Positions 34,235-43,473 of a stretch of DNA of 64,000 nucleotides are shown here, in pieces (the stretch's first letter is position 1; every line of letters starts with the position of its first letter). Source of the DNA: Gordonia rhizosphera NBRC 16068 (GTDB lineage: Bacteria; Actinomycetota; Actinomycetes; Mycobacteriales; Mycobacteriaceae). Location: positions 1 to 64,000 of the forward strand of contig NZ_BAHC01000197.1 in assembly GCF_000298195.1 (NCBI RefSeq), in the 5' to 3' direction. The position numbers and the translations under genes are program-made. Below the pieces are notes generated by a model. It worked only from the letters and a program-made list of their open reading frames with translations, had not been told where the DNA came from and ran no database searches.

Positions 34235-34267
34235 AAATGAGCGAATGCTTAGATTCGGAGGAGTCCC

Positions 34268-36079
34268 ATGGCCACCCCCCTGTCACGACGCGATCTCGAG
34301 TTCCTGCTCTATGAGTGGCTCGACGTCGAGAAGCTGACCGCCCGGGAACGGTTCGCCGAGCATTCGCGCGAGACCTTCGACGCCGTGCTCGAACTGAGCG
34401 AGGACCTCGCCACCAAGTGCTTCGCCCCGGTCAACAAGCTCGGTGACCAGAACGAGCCCTACGTCGGCGACGACGGCAAGGTCGTGCTGCCCGCCGAGAT
34501 CGGGTCCGGTATCGCCGAGTTCGTCAAGGCCGGGCTGATGGCGAGCTCGTTCGACGAATCGCTCGGCGGCATGCAGTTGCCCACGGTCATCAACCGCGCT
34601 TCGAGCGCCTGGTTCCAGGCCGCCAATGCATCGATGTCGTCCTATGCGTTCCTGACCGTCGGCAATGCGAATCTGCTGGCCGAATACGGGACGCCCGAGC
34701 AGATCGACACCTGGGTACGCCCCATGGTCGAGGGCCGTTTCTCCGGCACCATGTGCCTCTCCGAACCGCAGGCCGGGTCGTCGCTCGCCGACATCACCAC
34801 CAAGGCCGAGCCGATGGCAGACGGCACCTACCGGATCACCGGCACCAAGATGTGGATCTCCGCCGGCGACCACGAACTGACCGAGAACATCGTGCACCTC
34901 GTGCTCGCCAAGGCCCCCGGCGGCGGCCCCGGCGTCAAGGGCATCTCGTTGTTCATCGTGCCGAAGTACCTGGCCGACGGCACCCGCAACGACGTCGCGC
35001 TCGTCAGCCTCAACCACAAGATGGGCAACCGGGCCACCACCAACACCCTGCTCAACTTTGGCGACGGAACATATTCCCCCGCAACCGAATCCGGCGCTAC
35101 AGAAAACCCGCCCGCTCACTCCGTTCCCGGCGCGGTCGGATACCTCGTGGGCGAGGAACACCGCGGCCTGAGCTACATGTTCCACATGATGAACGAGGCC
35201 CGCATCGGCGTCGGATTCCTGGCCACCTCCATCGGGTACGCCGGCTACCTCGCATCGCTGGAGTACGCAAAGGTCCGCACCCAGGGCCGTCCCGTCGACC
35301 AGAAGGATCCCACCAGCAAGCCGGTGCCGATCATCGAGCACGCCGACGTCAAACGCATGCTGCTCGCACAGAAGTCCTACGTCGAGGGCGCCCTCGCGCT
35401 GGGCCTGTACTGCAGCACCCTCGTCGACGAGGAACTGACCACCACCGGCGCCGACCGCGACCGCGCGACCCTGCTGCTCGACGTCCTCACCCCGATCACC
35501 AAGAGCTGGCCGTCGCAGTGGTGCCTGGAGGCGAACAACCTCGCGATCCAGGTACACGGCGGATACGGCTACACCAAGGAATTCGACGTCGAGCAGTACT
35601 ACCGCGACAACCGGCTCAACGCGATCCACGAGGGTGCGCACGGCATCCACGGCCTCGACCTGCTGGGCCGCAAGGTGACGATGCAGGGAGGTGCCGGACT
35701 CGCACTGTTGGTCGAGACCATCGCGACGAGCATCGAGCGCGCCTCCGCCGACGACGCGACCGCCACGTACGCTGCCGAGCTGCGATCCTCGCTCGACCGG
35801 CTCGTCGAGGTGACGGCGAAGGTCTGGTCCGCCGGCGATCCGTCGCTCGCCCTGGCCAACGCGACCGCCTACCTCGAGGCCGCGGGTCATATCGTGATCG
35901 CATGGATGTGGCTCGAGCAGCTGCTCGCGGTCGGAGACAAGAGCGGCGACTTCTACGACGGCAAACGTGCTGCCGCGCAGTACTTCTACCGGTACGAGCT
36001 GCCGAAGACCGGGCCGCAGCTGGACCTGCTCGAGGCGCTCGATCGCACCACCCTGAACACGGACCCGGCCTGGCTCTGA
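34268..36079 (+). CDS. Acyl-CoA dehydrogenase, long FadE5-like type
   Basis: 603 aa flavoprotein that introduces the alpha-beta double bond in acyl-CoA and passes electrons to ETF. Seen: FAD-binding CLSEPQAGSSLADITTKA and MWISAGDHELTENI; catalytic glutamate in NAIHEGAHGIHGLDLLGRK; the extra C-terminal domain that gives the FadE5/AidB-like length. Residues about 270-290 (YSPATESGATENPPAHSVPG) look like a short insertion; it includes a 15-bp match to the repeat at 17949. GGAGGAG ribosome site. Controlled by the divergent TetR gene. Confidence 0.88.
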   Translation: MATPLSRRDLEFLLYEWLDVEKLTARERFAEHSRETFDAVLELSEDLATKCFAPVNKLGDQNEPYVGDDGKVVLPAEIGSGIAEFVKAGLMASSFDESLGGMQLPTVINRASSAWFQAANASMSSYAFLTVGNANLLAEYGTPEQIDTWVRPMVEGRFSGTMCLSEPQAGSSLADITTKAEPMADGTYRITGTKMWISAGDHELTENIVHLVLAKAPGGGPGVKGISLFIVPKYLADGTRNDVALVSLNHKMGNRATTNTLLNFGDGTYSPATESGATENPPAHSVPGAVGYLVGEEHRGLSYMFHMMNEARIGVGFLATSIGYAGYLASLEYAKVRTQGRPVDQKDPTSKPVPIIEHADVKRMLLAQKSYVEGALALGLYCSTLVDEELTTTGADRDRATLLLDVLTPITKSWPSQWCLEANNLAIQVHGGYGYTKEFDVEQYYRDNRLNAIHEGAHGIHGLDLLGRKVTMQGGAGLALLVETIATSIERASADDATATYAAELRSSLDRLVEVTAKVWSAGDPSLALANATAYLEAAGHIVIAWMWLEQLLAVGDKSGDFYDGKRAAAQYFYRYELPKTGPQLDLLEALDRTTLNTDPAWL

Positions 36080-36086
36080 GCCCCGC

Positions 36087-36118
36087 CTGGTAGTGAAGAA
36101 CGTCTGGTAGTGAAGAAC
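36087..36118. repeat. Tandem duplication of a 15-nt unit
   Basis: CTGGTAGTGAAGAAC occurs at 36087-36101 and again at 36104-36118, between the acyl-CoA dehydrogenase stop and the SDR ribosome site. It is a recent-looking slip duplication or paired direct-repeat binding site; no function is evident. Confidence 0.7.
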
Positions 36119-36145
36119 CCGACACCGATCGAAGGAGAGAAGCAC

Positions 36146-36907
36146 GTGAGCGTACTGGATCTGTTCGGCTTGACCGGCAAGGTCGTCATCGTCACCGGCG
36201 CATCGTCGGGGCTCGGGGTGTCGTTCGCCAAGGGATTCGCCGAGGCCGGTTGCGACATCGTGCTGGCCGCGCGGCGCGCCGATCGGCTGGCGGAGACCGC
36301 GGCGGCGGTGGAGGCGTTGGGCCGCAAGGCATTGACGGTGCCCGCCGACGTCGCCGACCCCGACCAGTGCCAGGCCGTCGTCGACGCCGCGATGGAGACC
36401 TTCGGCCGCGTCGACGTACTGATCAACAATGCCGGTGTCGGCACCGCGTTCCCCGCCACGCGGGAGACCCCTGAGCAGTTCCGGCAGGTCATCGACGTCA
36501 ACCTGAACGGGTCGTACTGGATGGCACAGGCGTGTGGCCGGGTCATGCAACCCGGCAGCGCGATCGTCAACATCTCGTCCATCCTGGGCATCACCACCGC
36601 CGGCCTGCCGCAGGCCGCATATGCCGCCAGCAAGGCCGGAGTGATCGGGTTGACCCGCGACCTGGCCCAGCAATGGGGTTCCCGTAAGGGAATCCGCGTC
36701 AATGCGATCGCGCCGGGATTCTTCGAGAGCGAGATGACCGACACCTATGACGAGGGCTACCTCGACACGCAGATGCCCCGCGTCCTCCTCGGCCGGATGG
36801 GTCGGGGTGAGGAACTCACCGCCACCGCCATCTGGCTCGCGTCGGCGGCCGGTGGGTACGTGACCGGACAGACCATCCCCGTCGACGGCGGCATCACCGT
36901 TACGTAG
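36146..36907 (+). CDS. Short-chain dehydrogenase/reductase
   Basis: 253 aa classical SDR. Cofactor motif TGASSGLGVSFAKGFAEAG, NNAG, catalytic Ser in IVNISSILG and Tyr/Lys in YAASKAG. The residue pattern AARRADRL after the second strand suggests NADP(H). I chose the GTG at 36146 with AAGGAG 9 nt before; the ATG at 36110 has no such site and falls in the duplicated segment. It is probably co-transcribed with the acyl-CoA dehydrogenase and could act as a 3-hydroxyacyl-CoA dehydrogenase. Confidence 0.85.
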   Translation: MSVLDLFGLTGKVVIVTGASSGLGVSFAKGFAEAGCDIVLAARRADRLAETAAAVEALGRKALTVPADVADPDQCQAVVDAAMETFGRVDVLINNAGVGTAFPATRETPEQFRQVIDVNLNGSYWMAQACGRVMQPGSAIVNISSILGITTAGLPQAAYAASKAGVIGLTRDLAQQWGSRKGIRVNAIAPGFFESEMTDTYDEGYLDTQMPRVLLGRMGRGEELTATAIWLASAAGGYVTGQTIPVDGGITVT

Positions 36908-36949
36908 CCACCCGAGGGTCACGGGAGGGTCGGATTCGGGAGGGGCGCA

Positions 36950-37714
36950 ATGCGTTACGTCGCGGTTGGCGACAGCTTCACCGAAGGTGTGGGCGATGAA
37001 CCGTTCGGCGACGAGATCCCCCGCGGCTGGGCGGATCTCGTCGCCGCCGGGCTGACGGCGAAACATGACGCCGTCGAGTACGCCAACCTCGCGGTGCGCG
37101 GGCGGCTGCTCGAACCGATCGCGACCGACCAGATCGACGCCGCGCTCGCACTGGCACCCGCGCCGACGATGATGACCTTCAACGGCGGCGGCAACGACAC
37201 ACTGCGACCCGGCATCGACCCGCAACGCCTGCTCGACATGATCCGCACCGCGGTACGACGCAGCCGCGACGCCGGCATCCACGTCGTCGTGCTCGCGGGG
37301 CCGGATCCCTCCGGCGGCCTGCCGTTCGGGGACACGATCCGACGACGCTGCGCGTATCTGACCGACGAGGTGGGTTTGATCGCGGCCGATGAGGAAGTGG
37401 ACTTCGTCGACGTGTTCCACGACGACGAGATCCGCCATCCCGGCTACTGGTCGGCGGACCGGCTGCACCTGAACGAGATCGGTCATCGTCGGGTCGCGGG
37501 CCTCGTGCTGGCCGCGCTCGGTATCGACGACCCGTCGCTGACCACCACGACGCCGATGGGTCCGCATCCCGCGCGGACGCTGTCCGATGAGGTGCGCTTC
37601 TATCGCGATCACTTCGCACCGTGGCTGGGCCGACGGCTGCGGCGCGGGACACCTGGCGACGACCGCTCCGCCAAGCACCCCACCTGGGTCACGCTCCGCC
37701 CTTCTCCACACTGA
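36950..37714 (+). CDS. SGNH/GDSL-family hydrolase
   Basis: 254 aa. Block I VAVGDSFTEGVGD supplies the catalytic serine, block III MTFNGGGNDTLR the oxyanion asparagine, and block V WSADRLHLNEIGHRRVA the catalytic Asp/His pair. No signal peptide, so a cytoplasmic esterase or lipase-like enzyme; substrate unknown. GGGAGGGG ribosome site. It ends 37 bp before the second palindromic repeat copy. Confidence 0.87.
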   Translation: MRYVAVGDSFTEGVGDEPFGDEIPRGWADLVAAGLTAKHDAVEYANLAVRGRLLEPIATDQIDAALALAPAPTMMTFNGGGNDTLRPGIDPQRLLDMIRTAVRRSRDAGIHVVVLAGPDPSGGLPFGDTIRRRCAYLTDEVGLIAADEEVDFVDVFHDDEIRHPGYWSADRLHLNEIGHRRVAGLVLAALGIDDPSLTTTTPMGPHPARTLSDEVRFYRDHFAPWLGRRLRRGTPGDDRSAKHPTWVTLRPSPH

Positions 37715-37750
37715 CGCGCCGTCCCCGCCGCAGACCCACGGTTCCTCCCC

Positions 37751-37799
37751 CCGGAAGTCAGGTCGTCCGGGCCTTGCAGGGGGGCGATCCGACTTCCGG
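37751..37799. repeat. Palindromic repeat, copy 2
   Basis: CCGGAAGTC (37751-37759) and GACTTCCGG (37791-37799) form a 9-bp stem around a 31-nt loop. The loop shares GGTCG, TGCAGG, GGG and GATCC blocks with the repeat at 16032-16096. In the stem, ACTT of copy 1 is replaced by AAGT with the partner strand changed to match. It may also end the GDSL hydrolase transcript. Confidence 0.6.
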
Positions 37800-37843
37800 C
37801 GGACGAACCGTCCAGGATGGGTGACCGCGTGGGCCGAGTCGGA

Positions 37844-37849
37844 TAGGCT
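37844..37849 (+). promoter_or_regulatory. Possible -10 box for a leaderless fdh transcript
   Basis: TAGGCT fits TANNNT and ends 7 nt before the GTG start of the formate dehydrogenase alpha gene, which lacks a good ribosome site. This spacing suggests transcription starts at the GTG itself. No convincing -35 was seen. Confidence 0.3.
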
Positions 37850-37856
37850 CGGGGAC

Positions 37857-40800
37857 GTGCCAGCGTGGAGCCCGCTCGAGTGGCCGGTGATGCGGCAGGT
37901 GCGGTCCGGTGACCTCTTCGGCCGCGGCCCGGCCGTGACGTCGGCGACGACCCGACGCACCGAACCGCGGACGGCCACCGCCGACCGCGTCGTGGCAAGC
38001 GTCTGCCCGTTCTGTGCCGTCGGCTGCGGGCAGAAAGTGTTCGTCAAAGACGAGAAGGTCGTCGGGATCGAGGGTGACCCGGACTCCCCCATCTCCCGCG
38101 GGCGGCTCTGCCCGAAGGGTGCGTCGAGCGAGCAGCTCGTCAATAACCCCCTGCGGCAGAAGAAGATTCGTTACCGCGCCCCGTATGCCACCGAGTGGGC
38201 AGACCTTGACCGGGATACCGCGATCGACATGATCGCCGACCGGTTCGTCTCCTCCCGGCGCAACGGCTGGCAGGACGTCGACGATCACGGGCGGCCGTTG
38301 CGCCGCACGATGGGCATCGCCTCGCTGGGTGGGGCGACCCTCGACAACGAAGAGAATTACCTGATCAAGAAGCTCTTCACCGCCGCGGGTGCCATCCAGA
38401 TCGAGAACCAGGCGCGTATATGACACTCCTCCACGGTTCCCAGTCTGGGGACCTCGTTCGGACGGGGCGGCGCCACGCAATCGCTGCAGGACATGGCCAA
38501 TGCGGATTGCATCGTGCTCATCGGCGGAAACATGGCCGAGGCGCACCCGGTGGGCTTCCAGTGGGTCAGTGAGGCGAAGGCGCGCGGCGCCCGGGTCATC
38601 CACGTCGACCCACGGTTCACACGCACGTCCGCGGTGGCCGACCGGCATATCTCGATCCGCGCCGGGTCGGACGTCGTGCTGCTCGGCGGGCTGATCAACC
38701 ACATGATCTCTCGCGAGCGGTACTTCCGCGACTACGTGGTCGCCTACACCAACGCCGCCACCCTGGTGAACACGGATTTCCGTGACACCGAGGACCTCGA
38801 CGGCCTGTTCTCCGGCTTCGATCCCGAGACCGGGCACTACGACCAGTCGACGTGGACCTACGCCGACGCAGACCGCGACGACACGCTGAGTGATCCGCGG
38901 TCGGTGTTCCAGATCGTGAAACGCCACTATTCGCGGTACACCCCGGAGATGGTGAGTGACATGTGCGGCATCTCGGTCGAGGAGTTCACCTACCTCGCCG
39001 AGTCCATCGCCGACAACTCCGGGCGTGAGCGCACGACGTGCTTCGCGTATGCCACCGGGTGGACACAGCACACCCTCGGCGCACAGTTCATCCGCGCCGC
39101 GGCCATCCTTCAGCTGCTGATGGGCAACATCGGTCGGCCGGGCGGCGGCATCATGGCGCTGCGCGGTCACGCGAGTATCCAGGGCTCCACCGACATCCCC
39201 ACCTTGTTCAACCTGCTGCCCGGCTATCTGCCGATGCCGTCGGTCGGCAAACACGACACCCTCGCCGACTATCTCGCCGCGATCGCGTCCCCGCACCAGA
39301 AAGGGTTCTGGGCCTACGCCGAGGACTACACGGTGAGTCTGCTCAAGGCGTGGTTCGGCGACGCCGCCACCGCGGAGAACGACTGGGCCTTCGACTACCT
39401 GCCGCGGCTCAACGGTCCCGCGGGCACCTACCAGACGACGGTCGACATGCTTGACGACAAGGTCGAAGGGTACTTCCTGCTCGGCCAGAATCCGGCGGTC
39501 GGGTCGGCCAACGGTCGTCAGCAGCGTTTCGCGATGTCGCACCTGAAATGGCTGGTGGTGCGGGACCTCAACATGATCGAGTCGGCCACCTGGTGGAAGG
39601 AGGGACCGGAGATCGACTCGGGTGAGATGCGCACCACCGACATCGGCACCGAGGTCTTCTTCCTGCCCGCAGCCACGCACGTGGAGAAGGCCGGATCGTT
39701 CACCCAGACCCAACGGATGGTGCAGTGGCGCCATCAGGCCGTCGAGCCGCCGGGCGACGCGCAGAGCGAGATGGACTTCTTCTACGAACTCGGCAAGCGC
39801 ATCCGCGAGCGTCTGGCCGAGTCGGGCGACGAGCGCGACCGGCCGCTGCTCGACATGACATGGGATTATCGTCTCGACGAGCACGGCAACCCCGATCCCG
39901 AAGCCGTGCTCTCGGAGATCAACGGCCATCACGTGTCGGGAACCGATGCGGGCACCAGTCTGTCGTCGTACACGCAGTTGAAGAGCGACGGCTCCACGGC
40001 ATGCGGCTGCTGGATCTACGCCGGCGTCTATACGGATTCGACCAATCAGGCGGCACGTCGTGTTCCGGATGGCGGGCCGTCGGTGAGTCAGTCCGAATGG
40101 GGCTGGGTGTGGCCGGCCGATCGTCGCATCATCTACAACCGCGCCTCGGCCGACCCCGACGGCAACCCGTGGAGTGAACGCAAACGCTATGTGTGGTGGG
40201 ATGCCGGCCAGGGCAAGTGGACTGGGCACGACGTACCCGACTTCCCGGTCGACAAGGACCCGCACTCCCGCGGGGACCGGGATCGCGGCGGGGCCGACGC
40301 GCTGGCCGGCGACGATCCGTTCATCATGCAGTCCGACGGCAAGGGGTGGCTGTTCGCGCCGAAGGGTCTCGTCGACGGCCCGCTGCCGACGCATTACGAG
40401 CCACAGGAATCGCCCGTCGCGAATGCCCTTTACCATCAACAGCAATCGCCGTCACGAGTGATCTTCGCGCGCACCGACAACATGGACGCACCGAGCGCCG
40501 GTGAGCCCGGGACCGAGGTGTATCCGTACGTGTTCACGACCTACCGGCTGACCGAACACCACACCGCGGGCGGGATGAGCCGCTGGTCGCCGTATCTGGC
40601 GGAGCTGCAGCCGGAGATGTTCTGCGAGGTGTCACCGGCGTTGGCCGCCGAACGGGGTCTGGTCAACGAAGGCTGGGCGACGATCATCTCGGCCCGCGCG
40701 GCGATCGAGGCGCGAGTGCTGGTCACCGACCGGCTCAAGGCCCTGAGGATCAACGGGCGCAGCGTGCATCAAGTGGGTCTTCCCTACCACTGGGGCGTGG

Positions 40801-41021
40801 GTTCGGACGCGGTGGTCAGCGGTGACGCCGCCAACGACCTGATCGGCGTCACGCTCGACCCGAATGTGCAGATCCAGGAATCCAAGGTGGGGTCCTGCGA
40901 CATCATCGCAGGACGGCGACCGACCGGGCAGGCGCTGCTCGATCTGGTACGTCAGTACCAGGAACGAGCCGGAGTGACCACCGAGACCGACAACATCCGG
41001 ATCACCAGGAGGCGCAGCTAA
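37857..41021 (+). CDS. fdhA: Selenocysteine-containing formate dehydrogenase alpha subunit (in-frame TGA)
   Basis: About 1054 aa molybdopterin/Sec enzyme oxidising formate to CO2. The reading frame contains one TGA at 38421-38423, read as Sec189. It is flanked by ENQARI before and HSSTVPSLG then SFGRGGATQS after, exactly the FdnG/FdhF active-site context. N-terminal [4Fe-4S] ligands C50, C53, C57 and C85. The rest matches the bis-MGD family, with molybdopterin-binding NGRSVHQVGLPYHWG near the end. A GTG start at 37857 gives a typical actinobacterial N-terminus. Ordinary gene finders will split it into two genes (stop at 38423; restart at 38493). Sec machinery lies 4 kb downstream. Confidence 0.92.
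38421..38461 (+). promoter_or_regulatory. SECIS element for UGA recoding
   Basis: Directly after the UGA, GTTCCC and GGGGAC pair (one G-U) with loop AGUCU (38442-38446), on a lower ACG/CGU stem with a bulge. The loop begins 18 nt after the UGA, the same distance as in E. coli fdhF, whose loop is GGUCU with the key GU. SelB encoded at 47463 should bind this hairpin. Confidence 0.75.
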
Positions 41022-42020
41022 ATGGGCCAGCTGTCCGGTCCCACCGACCCGACCGCCGACGCGGCTTGGGGCGACGACGAGCGTGCGCGTAAGGGGTTCT
41101 TCACCGACACGTCGATCTGTATCGGCTGCAAGGCCTGCGAGGTCGCCTGCAAGGAGTGGAACCACAACCCGCGCGACGGCGACCTGGAACTGACCGGCAT
41201 GTCCTATGACAACACCGTCGCGCTCGGCGCGAGCACCTGGCGGCATGTGGCGTTCATCGAGCAGGACCGCGACCGGATCACCGCGGCCCGCGAATCCGGT
41301 CGCGCCCTGGTCGATCTCGGTATGCCGCAGGTCGGTTCGACCGATGACGCACCGACGCAACCGGATACCACCCCACCGGACACGCCGGAGTTCCGGTGGC
41401 TGATGTCGTCGGATGTGTGCAAACACTGCACGCATGCGGGCTGTCTGGACGTGTGCCCCACCGGGGCGCTGTTCCGCACCGAGTTCGGCACCGTCGTCGT
41501 GCAGGACGACGTGTGCAACGGCTGCGGGACGTGTGTGGCCGGGTGCCCGTTCGGGGTCGTCGAGCGTCGCGCCGACGGCACCGCCGCACCGACAACTCGC
41601 CAGGGACACCGCAAGGGTGAACAACCCCCGGTGCCGAAACGCGGTGTCGCACAGAAGTGCACCCTCTGCTACGACCGACTGGTCAACGACCAGACCCCGG
41701 CCTGCGCGCAGACCTGCCCGACGACGTCGATCAAATTCGGCGACCACGACGACCTGGTCGAGAAGGCCCGGGCCCGCGTGTCGGCACTGCACGCCGAGGG
41801 GATGACCGAGGCGCGGCTCTATGGCGCCAATCCCAATGACGGTGTCGGTGGCACCGGCTCGGTGTTCCTGCTGCTCGACGATCCCGAGGTGTACGGCCTG
41901 CCACCGGACCCTCGGGTGTGCACCGCGGACCTGATGACAATGTACAAGCGCGCCGGGATGGCGGCGGCCGGGATGCTCGCCGCCGCCGCGATCTCGTTCC
42001 TGACCGGAGCACGACGGTGA
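41022..42020 (+). CDS. fdhB: Formate dehydrogenase beta (Fe-S) subunit
   Basis: 332 aa ferredoxin-like electron transfer subunit. The first cluster motif is CIGCKACEVAC (C33, C36, C39, C43). Others follow in CKHCTHAGCLDVCP, CNGCGTCVAGCP and CTLCYDRLVNDQTPACAQTCP, giving four [4Fe-4S] clusters as in FdnH/FdoH. A C-terminal hydrophobic stretch (AAAGMLAAAAISFL) could anchor it in the membrane. It starts at the base after the alpha stop and overlaps the next gene as GTGA. Confidence 0.92.
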   Translation: MGQLSGPTDPTADAAWGDDERARKGFFTDTSICIGCKACEVACKEWNHNPRDGDLELTGMSYDNTVALGASTWRHVAFIEQDRDRITAARESGRALVDLGMPQVGSTDDAPTQPDTTPPDTPEFRWLMSSDVCKHCTHAGCLDVCPTGALFRTEFGTVVVQDDVCNGCGTCVAGCPFGVVERRADGTAAPTTRQGHRKGEQPPVPKRGVAQKCTLCYDRLVNDQTPACAQTCPTTSIKFGDHDDLVEKARARVSALHAEGMTEARLYGANPNDGVGGTGSVFLLLDDPEVYGLPPDPRVCTADLMTMYKRAGMAAAGMLAAAAISFLTGARR

Positions 42021-43105
42021 CCTCCGAGTTCGACGCCTTCCGCCCGCCGGAACCGCAACGCCGACGGCGCGGCGGCAAGCGACTCGCCCGTCGTCGGTCA
42101 ACCCTTCCGGCCGACGGTTCTCGTGAGATGTCGATGGTTCCGGAGGCCGAATTCTCCTCGTACTACGGCCATCCTGTCGTCAAACCGCCGCCGTGGGGAC
42201 ACGAGGTCGCGGCCTATCTGTTCCTCGGTGGGGTCGCCGGGGGTTCCGGCGTGCTCGCCGCCGGGGCGCAGCTCCGCAGCCAAACCCGGCTGCGCCGCAA
42301 CGCACGGTTGAGTGGGATGACGGCCGTCGGGCTGGGTGCCGTCGCCCTGGTCGCGGATCTCGGTCGGCCGGACCGCTTCTACAATATGCTGCGCACCTTC
42401 AAGGTGACCTCGCCGATGAGTGTCGGCTCCTGGATCCTGTCCGCCTTCAGCGGCGCGCTCGGGGTTGCCACCGCGGCGGAGATCGACCGGATGACGGGGC
42501 AACGGTTACCTCTCGGTCCACTGCGCGGGGCGTTGCGGGCCGCGGAAGGGCCGGCCGGGATCGCCGCGGGTATCGCCGGGCCGCCGCTGGCCGTCTACAC
42601 CGCCGTGCTCCTCTCCGACACCGCCACACCCACCTGGAATGCGGCGCACCGGGATCTGCCGTTCGTGTTCGTCTCCTCGGCGAGCCTCGCCGCCTCCGGC
42701 CTGGCGATGGTGACGACCCCCGTCGATGAGGCGGGTCCGGCGCGCACCCTGGCCGTCCTCGGCGTCATCGGAGACGTGGCGGCGACGAGGTTCATGGAGC
42801 GGCGGATGGATCCGGTGGCGGCCGAACCGCTTCATCACGGCCATGCCAGGAAAATGCTTCAGGCCAGCGAGGAACTCGCGGTGGCCGGTGGGATCGGCGC
42901 GCTGTTCGGCGGGCGGTCGCGCAAGGTGTCGGTGTTGTCCGGTCTGGCCCTCCTCACCGCATCGGCGCTCACCCGCTTCGGCGTGTTCGAGGCCGGCATC
43001 GAGTCGGCGAAGGATCCGCGCTACACCATCGAACCGCAGAAGCGTCGACTCGCGGAGCGACGCGCGGCCGGGATCGTCGACGACTCCATCACCACCGTGG
43101 ACTGA
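42017..43105 (+). CDS. NrfD/PsrC-type membrane subunit of formate dehydrogenase
   Basis: 362 aa polytopic membrane protein with about eight helices, of the NrfD (polysulfide reductase C) family. It anchors the FdhAB dimer and passes electrons to menaquinone. Recognisable is the N-terminal PPWGHEVAAYLFLGGVAGGS. It replaces the cytochrome b gamma subunit of E. coli FdnI. The basic 40-residue N-tail precedes the first helix. The GTG start at 42017 overlaps the beta-subunit stop. No fdhD gene is seen in the window. Confidence 0.85.
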   Translation: MTSEFDAFRPPEPQRRRRGGKRLARRRSTLPADGSREMSMVPEAEFSSYYGHPVVKPPPWGHEVAAYLFLGGVAGGSGVLAAGAQLRSQTRLRRNARLSGMTAVGLGAVALVADLGRPDRFYNMLRTFKVTSPMSVGSWILSAFSGALGVATAAEIDRMTGQRLPLGPLRGALRAAEGPAGIAAGIAGPPLAVYTAVLLSDTATPTWNAAHRDLPFVFVSSASLAASGLAMVTTPVDEAGPARTLAVLGVIGDVAATRFMERRMDPVAAEPLHHGHARKMLQASEELAVAGGIGALFGGRSRKVSVLSGLALLTASALTRFGVFEAGIESAKDPRYTIEPQKRRLAERRAAGIVDDSITTVD

Positions 43106-43437
43106 CGCACCACCGATCGACTCGGCAGCGATTGCGAGCGACGCGCCCCGTAATGAGCGAGCTCGCAAGCGTCTCGAAGGGCGCTCGCAACCCGAAAGCC
43201 GCACACACACAGCGGGTTGCAGCGTTGTTGCGTGGAGCGCGTCGCAACGCGGCACGCGCCCCATTGCGCGTATCCGTCGACGCACGCGATGCCGTTGCTC
43301 TGCGCCGAGAGCATCCTCGTAGCGCTGCACAGTTGACGGCCATAATCTGTCACACCCGCACGGTAAGATTTCTTTGTTTGAGCCGATCTTTCTGATGAAA
43401 ACTGTTGCCGCGCAGCGAAATAGACTCATCAGAACCA
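43106..43437. other. Palindrome-rich gap between the fdh operon and the DUF222 gene
   Basis: No convincing gene. Contains hairpins GCAACCCG (43187-43194)/CGGGTTGC (43213-43220), likely the fdh terminator, GCGTTG (43222-43227)/CAACGC (43245-43250), and a 9-bp repeat TTCTGATGA (43390-43398)/TCATCAGAA (43426-43434) that flanks an AT-richer block. An open frame of 87 codons at 43132-43395 is arginine/alanine-rich and looks like repeat translation. Confidence 0.6.
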
Positions 43438-43473
43438 TTGTCTTCGAACAGGTGTTCGACTAATATGGGGGCA
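43438..43473 (+). promoter_or_regulatory. SOS promoter: LexA box in the spacer of a sigma-70 promoter
   Basis: A -35 TTGTCT (43438-43443), 17-bp spacer and -10 TAATAT (43461-43466). The spacer holds TCGAAC-AGGT-GTTCGA (43444-43459), a perfect match to the mycobacterial LexA box TCGAAC-N4-GTTCGA. The -10 ends 6 nt before the ATG at 43473, so the transcript is probably leaderless. Confidence 0.85.

Noticed and set aside
34283..38143. Minus-strand open frame of 1286 codons
   Set aside because: Antisense shadow of the acyl-CoA dehydrogenase, SDR, GDSL and fdhA genes, caused by high GC codon bias.
38421..38423. Frameshift or nonsense mutation splitting the formate dehydrogenase gene
   Set aside because: The frame continues unchanged, the TGA sits at the known Sec position, a SECIS-like hairpin follows and the sel genes are present.
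43132..43395. 87-codon open frame upstream of the DUF222 gene
   Set aside because: Low-complexity Arg/Ala composition, several hairpins inside it, no ribosome site and no family resemblance.
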